Assembly: GCA_021798135.1 (NCBI GenBank)
Contig: JAJZYI010000071.1
Coordinates: 1-12,680 of the forward strand
Direction: 5' to 3'
Source of the DNA: Actinomycetes bacterium
Lineage (GTDB): Bacteria; Actinomycetota; Acidimicrobiia; Acidimicrobiales; UBA8190
Length of the DNA: 12,680 nucleotides
Part shown: positions 7,091-12,680 of the stretch, in pieces
Position numbering within the stretch: the first letter of the stretch is position 1
Layout: every line of letters starts with the position of its first letter
The notes under the pieces: model-generated
The model's input: the letters and a program-made list of their open reading frames with translations, nothing else
Database searches by the model: none
Told to the model about the DNA's origin: nothing
Position numbers and translations under genes: made by a program

Positions 7091-8722
7091 ATGGCGCTAG
7101 GCCACCCGAGCGACGGGGGTCCACCGATGACCGAACGAAGGTACCCATCGAGTGCCGACCGTCCGGGGGGGGCGTCGGGCCAGCCGGCCCGACCTCCCCG
7201 GGCGGACGCCGGCAGCACCGTCCCCGACAGCGCTTCGCCCTCCTCCGCCGGCGAAGCGGCAGCGGGCCACGGGGACGGCGCTGCCGGGGTCCGCGGCGCG
7301 GCGCAAACCGGTGCCGGCCCGGCCGCCGAGCCCGTCGGCGCGGACACGGCCGAACCGGCGGCGAGCGAGCTGGACCGGCTGCGAGGCGAGGTCACCGCCC
7401 TGCGGGCTCGCAACGAGGAGCTCGAGCGAGCGCGCCGTCACCGGCCGGTGTTCTCGGTCGCCAGGGGCTCGACCGGGCGGAGGATCCTGAGCACCGTCCT
7501 CGTGGTCCTCGCCGTGATACTGGCGCCCGTCTCCGTGCTGTCGGTGTGGGCGAAGGGCACGTTGACCGACACCGGCCAGTACGTGGCCACCGTCGCGCCG
7601 CTCGCGCAGAACCCCGACGTGCAGGCGGCGGTCACCGCCAGGCTCACCGCAGCGGTGACGGACGCCGTCGACGTCCCCGCGCTCGTGCAGCGGGTCCTGC
7701 CGAGCGGGCAGTCCGAGCTCGCCGGCCCGCTCACCTCCGTCGTGGACCGGTTCATCGGGGGGGCGGTGAGTGGCGTCGTCCACTCCCCTCGCTTCGCCGA
7801 GGCGTGGACGGCCGCCAACCGGGCCGCCCACGCCCAGCTGATGGGCGCCCTGCAGGGCACGAGCACCGGCGGGCTGTCCGTCAAGAACGGCGAGGTCACG
7901 CTCAACCTGGGCCAGCTGGTCGACCAGGTGAAGCGCCAGCTGTCGGCCCAGGGGCTCACCGCGGTGGACAGGATCCCCACCGATCGCATCGGCGGCACCT
8001 TCACGCTGTTCCAGTCGACGGCGGTGACCAAGGTGCAGTGGGGCTTCCGCGCCCTGCAGGTGATGGGCACCTGGCTGCCGTTCGTGGCGCTCGCGGTCCT
8101 GCTGCTCGGCGTGTGGCTGGCCCGTGACCGGCGGCGTGCGCTGATCGGTGCCGGCGCCGGTGTCGTCGTCGTCATGCTCCTGTTCGGGCTGGGGACCGCG
8201 CTCGGCCGGAGCTACTACGTCAACCACCTGCCCGCGTCGGTGTCGCGCCCGGCCGTGACCGCCGCCGCCGACGTCATGCTCCGGTTCCTGCGGCAGTCCT
8301 TCTGGGCCATGGTGGTCCTGGGCGTCCTGGTCGCCGCCGCCGCCGTCGTCGCCGGTCCCTCGGCGGTCGCCCGGGGCACGCGGAACCTCTGCACCACCGG
8401 CATGGGACGCCTCGGTGACCGGGCCGAGCGTGCCCGCGTGCTGCCCACCCCCGTCCGCACCTTCGTCGCTCCCTACCGCCGGTGGTGGGAGGTGGGTGTC
8501 GTCGTGGCCGGCGTGGTGGTCCTGTTCTTCTGGCGGGGCAGGACGGTCGCGGTCGAGGTCTGGACGGCGGTCATCGTGGTGGTCGGGCTGCTGCTGGTCG
8601 AGCTCGTGGGCCGGCGGACACCCGGTGCCGCCGTCGTCCCGGGCGGTGACGTGGCAGAGGCCGCGCCGCCCCCAACCACGGAGATCGGCGGCGACGGCTC
8701 CTCCGGCGCGTCGGCCGCGTGA
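7091..8722 (+). CDS. Unrecognised multi-pass membrane protein with coiled-coil and large extracytoplasmic loop
   Basis: A 543-residue protein of no family I can name. Residues 1-90 are Pro/Ala/Gly-rich and probably disordered. Residues 93-118 (ELDRLRGEVTALRARNEELE, then Arg-rich) form a short coiled coil. A first membrane helix lies at about 132-154. A soluble stretch of about 170 residues follows, probably outside the cell, starting GTLTDTGQYVATVAPLAQNP and containing VSGVVHSPRFAEAW. Further helices are at about 328-345, 351-374, 404-425, 466-482 and 487-508, and the tail is disordered. The ATG at 7091 has GGAG (7082-7085) 5 nt upstream. An in-frame ATG at 7127 behind a G-rich run would give 531 residues and is also possible. 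The gene ends 1 nt before the next start, so the two are probably translated together. No catalytic motif is visible. Confidence 0.8.
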   Translation: MALGHPSDGGPPMTERRYPSSADRPGGASGQPARPPRADAGSTVPDSASPSSAGEAAAGHGDGAAGVRGAAQTGAGPAAEPVGADTAEPAASELDRLRGEVTALRARNEELERARRHRPVFSVARGSTGRRILSTVLVVLAVILAPVSVLSVWAKGTLTDTGQYVATVAPLAQNPDVQAAVTARLTAAVTDAVDVPALVQRVLPSGQSELAGPLTSVVDRFIGGAVSGVVHSPRFAEAWTAANRAAHAQLMGALQGTSTGGLSVKNGEVTLNLGQLVDQVKRQLSAQGLTAVDRIPTDRIGGTFTLFQSTAVTKVQWGFRALQVMGTWLPFVALAVLLLGVWLARDRRRALIGAGAGVVVVMLLFGLGTALGRSYYVNHLPASVSRPAVTAAADVMLRFLRQSFWAMVVLGVLVAAAAVVAGPSAVARGTRNLCTTGMGRLGDRAERARVLPTPVRTFVAPYRRWWEVGVVVAGVVVLFFWRGRTVAVEVWTAVIVVVGLLLVELVGRRTPGAAVVPGGDVAEAAPPPTTEIGGDGSSGASAA

Positions 8723-8723
8723 C

Positions 8724-10031
8724 ATGGCGGAGGCCAGGCAGCCCCACGTGCCCGCCGGTGACGCGACGGGCGATGGGCGGGCGGGCGTGGACCGCCCCGG
8801 TCCGGCGTCGTGCGAGCCGGTCGCACCGGCGCTGCCACGCTCCCGGGTGCGCCCGGCTCGGAAGGTGGCTCGGCGGTCCCGCAGGGTGGCCCTTCGAGAG
8901 GGGTTGCGGCGTTTCATCGCCGCCATCGAGCAGGGTGACGAGCAGGTCGTCGAGGCCGAGGTGCTGCGCTGGAGCCGCGAAGGGCGGCACCTCGCCCCCC
9001 TGGCGTTGTGCGTCGGAGCGTTCGTCATGCTCTTCCACGGCATGCGGCGCCTCTGGATGAACTGGCGGCTCGTCCTGGTGGAGGCGCTCCCGGCGATGTG
9101 GGCCTGGGCGATGATGCTCGACCTGAAGGTCCACCTGCTCGGCGGCAGCGCCTTCCGGCTGTGGCAGGGCCCGCTGGCCATCGTGCTCGTCACCGGGACA
9201 GCGGTCGTCACCGTCGCCGCCTTCTACCTCAACACCGTGTTCGCCTTCGCCCTCCTCGCTCCCGAGGGCGCGGTGCTCCGGCCGGCGTTCTCCCAGGCCA
9301 ACGGCCACCTCAGGGTGCTGTCGGGTGTGGGCGCCGCCGTCGGCGTGGCGCTGGGGGTGTCGGCCTTCGTCGTGCCGCGCTGGGGGCGGGGGTGGTTCAC
9401 GTTTGCGCTCGGCATCGCGGTGGGCGCACAGATGGTGGCCTCGGTGCTGGTACCCGCCCGGCTGGTCAGGAGGCCCTCCCCCACCCGGCCCCGGCGCGAC
9501 CGGCTGGTGGCGGGCGTGATCGCCAGCGTGCTGGGTGCGGTGGTCTGCATGCCGTCGTACGCCCTCGGGCGGGTGGGGGTCTGGCTCCTCGGCTCGCACG
9601 GCCTGCTGGTCCTCGGGATCGTCCTGCTGGTCATCGGGCTCGGCCTCCACTCGGGAGCCACCGGGGCGGTCAAGGCGATCAAGATGAGTGCCAAGGCGGC
9701 CATCTGGCGCGACGGCTCCGGGGACGCGGCGCCGGGTGGCGGCGATGCGGCCCGGTCCGACGGGCCGGACGCGAGCGCGGACCGGGTCGCGGGCAGGGGC
9801 GCGTACGCGTGCGGTGCCCCGCCGCGGCCCGACGAGGCGCGCCCCGGCCTGGGTGCCCCGGAGAGGGAGGACGTGCCGCCCGCGGCGCCACCCCCTCCGG
9901 CGCGCGGTAGCGCCACCCCCTCCGCTGTGCGGCAGCGCCACCTGCTGGCTGGCACCAGGTGGCAGTCGAGAAGGGAGCCGGTCCATGATGTCTCTGCTGT
10001 GGTGGCAGCTGGTGCTGCGCCCTCGACCTGA
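8724..10031 (+). CDS. Unrecognised multi-pass membrane protein
   Basis: A 435-residue protein that I cannot assign to a family. The first 60 residues are basic and Pro/Arg-rich (predicted cytoplasmic), followed by a helix around 57-85. Hydrophobic segments are at about 92-107, 117-128, 140-170, 188-208, 214-237, 251-272 and 283-302. The motif MRRLWMNWRLVLVEALPAMWAW (107-128) is the most distinctive stretch and is described here only by its position and Trp content: W111, W114, W126 and W128. Residues after about 315 are Gly/Ala/Pro-rich and look disordered. The ATG at 8724 is 1 nt after the stop of the preceding membrane protein gene, which fits coupled translation; the only purine-rich sequence nearby is weak. 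The 3' end overlaps the PH-domain gene by 47 nt, so the last 15 codons are read in two frames. Confidence 0.75.
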   Translation: MAEARQPHVPAGDATGDGRAGVDRPGPASCEPVAPALPRSRVRPARKVARRSRRVALREGLRRFIAAIEQGDEQVVEAEVLRWSREGRHLAPLALCVGAFVMLFHGMRRLWMNWRLVLVEALPAMWAWAMMLDLKVHLLGGSAFRLWQGPLAIVLVTGTAVVTVAAFYLNTVFAFALLAPEGAVLRPAFSQANGHLRVLSGVGAAVGVALGVSAFVVPRWGRGWFTFALGIAVGAQMVASVLVPARLVRRPSPTRPRRDRLVAGVIASVLGAVVCMPSYALGRVGVWLLGSHGLLVLGIVLLVIGLGLHSGATGAVKAIKMSAKAAIWRDGSGDAAPGGGDAARSDGPDASADRVAGRGAYACGAPPRPDEARPGLGAPEREDVPPAAPPPPARGSATPSAVRQRHLLAGTRWQSRREPVHDVSAVVAAGAAPST

Positions 10032-10416
10032 TGGGCAGGGGGCGGCGCCGAACAGCCGGACGGCGCGCCGGCTCTCGTTCCGCTCCGGCGAGTCCGTGGT
10101 CATGGTGGCCCACCCGTCCCGCCTCTTCTCCCTGCCCAAGTACCTCCTCACCATCGGGCTCTACGGGATCTGGCGGAAGCGGCACGACTACGTCGTGACC
10201 GACCAGCGGGTCATGATCGGGCGCGGTGTCGTGGTCCGGCGGGAGTGGACGATCCCGATGCGGCGGATCGAGGCCGTGTCGTTCATCCGACGCGGTGCGG
10301 GCGCCTTCTGCGAGCTCGAAGCGCTCACCACACGGGGCCGGGAGGTCGACTCGGTGGGCCCGCTCTCGTCCCGGGACGCCCGCCGCATGGTCTCGGCCAT
10401 CGACGCTCACCTGTGA
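9985..10416 (+). CDS. Small bacterial PH-domain (bPH2/DUF304-type) protein
   Basis: A 143-residue protein whose residues about 33-140 match the bacterial pleckstrin-homology type 2 pattern. Landmarks are SGESVVMVAHPSR (34-46), a short hydrophobic segment (50-63), then HDYVVTDQRVMIGRGVVVRRE (68-88, here given as a positional landmark) with the typical 'TDQRV' turn. WTIPMRRIEAVSF (89-100) follows, and a closing helix DARRMVSAIDAHL ends the protein. Such domains occur on membrane-associated proteins, where they bind partners or lipids; the specific role is unknown. The ATG at 9985 is chosen because AAGGGAG (9971-9977) lies 7 nt upstream; ATG 9988 is the next codon. The frame runs back to 9688, but that part is a shadow of the membrane protein gene. 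The start overlaps the upstream gene by 47 nt. The hydrophobic segment is shorter than the paired helices often seen in this family. Confidence 0.82.
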   Translation: MMSLLWWQLVLRPRPDGQGAAPNSRTARRLSFRSGESVVMVAHPSRLFSLPKYLLTIGLYGIWRKRHDYVVTDQRVMIGRGVVVRREWTIPMRRIEAVSFIRRGAGAFCELEALTTRGREVDSVGPLSSRDARRMVSAIDAHL

Positions 10417-10490
10417 CGACGCGGCCCGATCGTGCAGGGCGCTGTGGCGGCGCGGCCCGATCGTGCCGGCCGGCTGTGACGACGCGTCCG
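10411..10490. repeat. 31-32-bp tandem repeat, about 2.5 copies, starting at a stop codon
   Basis: Unit cores at 10411-10435 and 10442-10466 agree at 23 of 25 positions. A third, partial copy starts at 10474 and matches the first 13 bases (CTGTGACGACGCG). The first copy contains the last Leu codon and TGA of the PH-domain gene, and the array fills most of the 129-bp gap before the HdeD-like gene. It may be slippage, or a repeated operator or RNA element. Confidence 0.65.
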
Positions 10491-10545
10491 GGAGCTGCGG
10501 CCGGCCACCTGTCACCCACCACCACGTTCGACGAAGGGAGCTGCG

Positions 10546-11241
10546 ATGGCCGAGGCTCGTGACATGCACCAGCCCGTGGGCGATCGACGGGAGGACGAGG
10601 GACACGGCCCGGTCCCGGACGTCCTCGGAACGTGGCTCCCCGGGACGGTCGCCGGGGCGATCTCGGTCGTCCTGGGCCTCGTCGTCGCCTTCAACCCCAC
10701 CAGCTCGCTCAACGTGGTCTCCATCCTCCTCGGCGTGCTGCTGGTCGTGTTCGGCCTGCTCCACGTGGCCCGGGCCGTCGGCGGCGCCCCCCGCAACCGC
10801 GCCGGGGCAGCGATCGCCGGCATCGTGTACCTCGCGCTCGGGGTGGTGCTCATCCGGCACCTGAACGTGACCGTGGTCCTGCTCGCGCTCCTGGTCGGCC
10901 TGACCTGGATCGTGCAGGGCGTGGTCGGGATGATGGCCGCGGCGACCCAGCAGGGGACGACCCGCGCGTGGCTCGTCGGCGTCGGCGTCGTCAGCCTCGT
11001 CGCTGGGATCGTCGTCATCGCCGCGCCGATCGGATCCGTCACCGTCCTGACGGTGCTCCTGGGCATCTGGTGGATCGTCTTCGGCTTCCTGGAGATCGGC
11101 GGTGCCCTGGTGCTGCGGCACGAGCTGCGTCGCTCCGAGTCCTCCTCCGACGGCCCGGGCGGCGGTCCGGCCGATGTCGTCGACTGGGGCGGGCAGCCCC
11201 ATCGGCGGCACAGGGGCCCGGTCGGTGGGGCAGGGGGCTGA
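10546..11241 (+). CDS. HdeD-like (DUF308) six-helix membrane protein
   Basis: A 231-residue protein with six evenly spaced membrane helices (about 30-50, 56-76, 86-103, 108-131, 141-161 and 164-190). The two-fold pattern is typical of the HdeD/DUF308 family: helix, NPTSSLNVVSILLGVLLV, helix, then a second half with AAPIGSVTVLTVLLGIWWIVFG described by position 160-180. In enterobacteria HdeD is linked to acid resistance at high cell density; in actinobacteria the role is not known. The first 28 residues are charged and cytoplasmic, and the C-terminal 40 are Gly/Arg-rich and disordered. AAGGGAG (10534-10540) is 5 nt before the ATG, the same motif as at the PH-domain gene. It sits 129 nt after that gene across a repeat and converges with the protease gene. 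Confidence 0.88.
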   Translation: MAEARDMHQPVGDRREDEGHGPVPDVLGTWLPGTVAGAISVVLGLVVAFNPTSSLNVVSILLGVLLVVFGLLHVARAVGGAPRNRAGAAIAGIVYLALGVVLIRHLNVTVVLLALLVGLTWIVQGVVGMMAAATQQGTTRAWLVGVGVVSLVAGIVVIAAPIGSVTVLTVLLGIWWIVFGFLEIGGALVLRHELRRSESSSDGPGGGPADVVDWGGQPHRRHRGPVGGAGG

Positions 11242-11263
11242 GCTCCCCGCCACGGACCAGGCG

Positions 11264-11284
11264 GGCGGGCAGCTGGGGCCCGCC
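11264..11284 (+). terminator. GC-rich hairpin 22 nt after the HdeD-like gene
   Basis: GGCGGGC (11264-11270) pairs with GCCCGCC (11278-11284) around a 7-nt loop. It lies just after the HdeD-like stop codon and has no T-run, as is common in actinobacteria. It is a plausible terminator, though GC-rich DNA gives such stems by chance. Confidence 0.4.
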
Positions 11285-11406
11285 ACACCAGCGGCGGGAG
11301 CGAACGGCGCGGCACCCGGTGCGGTGCGGACCGATGGTGGGTGGTCGTGGCGGATCGGAGGCTCTCCGAACCCCTGGTCCGCCCGCCAGGCGCCGGGTGG
11401 TCAGGA

Positions 11407-11434
11407 AGCGGGGCCCGGCTCGGACGGCCCCGCT
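11407..11434. terminator. Candidate bidirectional terminator between convergent genes
   Basis: AGCGGGGCC (11407-11415) and GGCCCCGCT (11426-11434) form a perfect 9-bp stem with a 10-nt loop. The hairpin lies 56 nt after the protease stop (minus strand) and about 165 nt after the HdeD-like stop (plus strand), so it could serve both. It is the strongest stem noticed in the gap 11242-11490, which otherwise shows no gene. Confidence 0.5.
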
Positions 11435-11490
11435 GACCGACCCAGCCGTGATGGCGGCCGTGGCTCGTCCGCTGCGACGGGCGTCCTCGG

Positions 11491-12582
11491 TCAGTTCGCC
11501 GGACCGGTGACGAGCTGCACGCCGGTCGAGTGCCGCTGCCCCGACGTGTCGAGCCAGGTGATGCGGATGGTGTCGCCCGGATGGAAGGCGCGCAGCGCGT
11601 CGACGAGCGACGACGCCGACGGCACGGTCCGGTCGTCGAGCGCGGTGATCGTGTCGCCGGCGACCAGCCCGGCCTGCTCGGCGGGTGACCCGTCGATGAC
11701 CCCGACGACCTGGGCACCGGCACCGCCCGGGGCGTCCTGGACACCGACGCCGAGGAAGGCCGCGGGGCCGATGTGGATGGTCTCGGAGGCCTCCCCGGCC
11801 TCGATCTGGCGGGCGATCCCCAGCGCGGTGTTGGTGGGGATGGCGTACCCCTCGCCGGCCCCGCCCTCGACCGTGTAGCCGTTGGACGCCGCCGTGTTGA
11901 TGCCGATCACCCGACCGTCGGCGTCCACCAGGGGACCGCCGGAGTAGCCGGGCTGGATGGCGGCGTCCGTCTGGATCATGCCAGCGAGCTGTTCGCTCAG
12001 GCCCTGGGAGTCGCTGGCGACGATCGTCTGGTCCAGCGCCGTCACCCTGCCCGAGGCGGTCCTGGGGGCTCCCCCCGCGCCGCCGGCGTTGCCGATGGCC
12101 ACCACGGCGTCCCCGACGGCCACCGACGACGAGTCGCCGAACGGCACGCGGGCCAGGCCCGATGCCCCCTGGAGGTGCAGGACGGCGACGTCGTGGGAGG
12201 CGTCGGTGCCGGCCACCACGGCACGGTAGGTCCGGCCGTCGCCGATGTCGGTCACCTCCACGCTGGTGGCGCCGTTGATCACGTGGTTGTTGGTGAGGAC
12301 CTCGCCGGAGGCGCTCAGGACCATCCCGGTCCCCGCCGACCGGGCGCTCTGGTACCCGAGGGTGCTGTCGATGTCGACGACGCCGGGTTCGACGCCAGCG
12401 GTGACCGAGGTGGGCGGCGCTGCCGGCGCCGACGACGTCCCCCCGGTCGACAGGGCGCGGGTGACCACGACGGCGACGAGCACCACCACCGCGATGACCA
12501 CCGCCTCGACGACCAGTGCCGGTCGACGCCGGCGCGGTGGTTGCTGCGCCAGCGGCGGTGGTCGTGGCGGCGCCTCGGTCAC
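11491..12582 (-). CDS. Membrane-anchored trypsin-like serine protease with PDZ domain (HtrA/DegP type)
   Basis: A 363-residue protein predicted to degrade or process proteins outside the cytoplasmic membrane. Numbered from GTG 12582, a short Pro-rich cytoplasmic tail is followed by one membrane helix (about 22-42), a Ser/Ala/Pro linker, and a protease domain with the full catalytic triad. These are H100 in LTNNHV, D131 in ASHDVAVL and S214 in QPGYSGGP. The PDZ domain starts near 275 with FLGVGVQDA, then GSPAEQAGLVAGDTITALDD. Single-PDZ, membrane-anchored HtrA proteins serve envelope quality control and stress response in actinobacteria. The start is chosen because GGAGG (plus-strand 12589-12593) lies 6 nt upstream. 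An ATG at 12630 would add 16 residues but has a pyrimidine-rich region before it and no Shine-Dalgarno. The gene converges on the HdeD-like gene and is not part of that operon. Confidence 0.92.
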   Translation of the reverse strand: MTEAPPRPPPLAQQPPRRRRPALVVEAVVIAVVVLVAVVVTRALSTGGTSSAPAAPPTSVTAGVEPGVVDIDSTLGYQSARSAGTGMVLSASGEVLTNNHVINGATSVEVTDIGDGRTYRAVVAGTDASHDVAVLHLQGASGLARVPFGDSSSVAVGDAVVAIGNAGGAGGAPRTASGRVTALDQTIVASDSQGLSEQLAGMIQTDAAIQPGYSGGPLVDADGRVIGINTAASNGYTVEGGAGEGYAIPTNTALGIARQIEAGEASETIHIGPAAFLGVGVQDAPGGAGAQVVGVIDGSPAEQAGLVAGDTITALDDRTVPSASSLVDALRAFHPGDTIRITWLDTSGQRHSTGVQLVTGPAN

Positions 12583-12588
12583 GACGGG

Positions 12589-12593
12589 CCTCC
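12589..12593 (-). promoter_or_regulatory. Shine-Dalgarno that decides the protease start
   Basis: On the minus strand this reads GGAGG, 6 nt before GTG 12582. The upstream in-frame ATG at 12630 has no purine-rich site. The GTG start is therefore preferred, shortening the protease from 379 to 363 residues. Confidence 0.65.
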
Positions 12594-12680
12594 GAACCTG
12601 GTTCCCGAGCGGAACCGTGTCGACCAGCATGTGCGGAGGGACGTCGACGCGGCAAGGGGCGAACGACCCGGCCGCTTCCG

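Noticed and set aside
7097..9211. Long minus-strand open frame (about 704 codons) opposite the two membrane protein genes
   Set aside because: It is codon-aligned antiparallel to the 7091 gene, His/Gly/Arg-rich and motif-free; the plus-strand genes have proper membrane topology and start sites.
9679..11286. Minus-strand open frame of about 535 codons opposite the PH and HdeD-like genes
   Set aside because: Low-complexity Asp/His/Arg-rich translation, with no start signal and no family features; it is a mirror of high-GC coding DNA.
12582..12630. ATG 12630 as the protease start
   Set aside because: It lacks a Shine-Dalgarno on the minus strand, while GTG 12582 has GGAGG at 6 nt.

Overview
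The window looks like chromosome from a very GC-rich actinobacterium (Actinomycetota). Third codon positions are almost always G or C, GTG starts occur, Shine-Dalgarno sites are strong purine runs, and the protein types (PLDc_N-SHOCT two-helix proteins, SCP2-like protein, GDE_N_bis debranching enzyme, HdeD/DUF308, HtrA-type protease) are typical of that phylum. Genus cannot be read from the sequence. I see no tRNA, rRNA, CRISPR array, transposase, integrase or phage gene.

Layout. Nine genes run on the plus strand and one on the minus strand. (1) 14-2470: cytoplasmic family 3 glycoside hydrolase (beta-glucosidase type), cut close to its start by the window edge. (2) 2717-5749: a two-helix PLDc_N/SHOCT membrane protein, an SCP2-like protein, and a glycogen-debranching-type amylo-alpha-1,6-glucosidase; the last two overlap by ATGA. 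(3) 5750-6552: about 800 bp without a convincing gene, less GC-rich in places, with several short repeats and a candidate promoter near its end. (4) 6553-10416: a second PLDc_N/SHOCT protein (a clear paralogue of the first), two unrecognised multi-pass membrane proteins, and a small bacterial PH-domain protein. The two membrane protein genes are separated by 1 nt, and the second overlaps the PH gene by 47 nt. (5) 10546-11241: an HdeD-like six-helix membrane protein. (6) 11491-12582, minus strand: a membrane-anchored trypsin-like protease with a PDZ domain. It converges on the HdeD-like gene, with two GC-rich hairpins between them.

How the genes may work together. The left half suggests turnover of glucans or glucosides (GH3 plus debranching enzyme). 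The right half is a set of envelope proteins of the kind linked to membrane or stress functions (PLDc_N/SHOCT, bPH2, HdeD, HtrA). The paralogous PLDc_N/SHOCT genes head both sub-blocks and tie the halves together. This functional link is inference. The content is ordinary for a free-living actinobacterium. The items most worth a second look are the paralogue pair, the SCP2-debranching coupling, the unrecognised membrane-protein pair with its PH partner, and the repeats in the two non-coding stretches.
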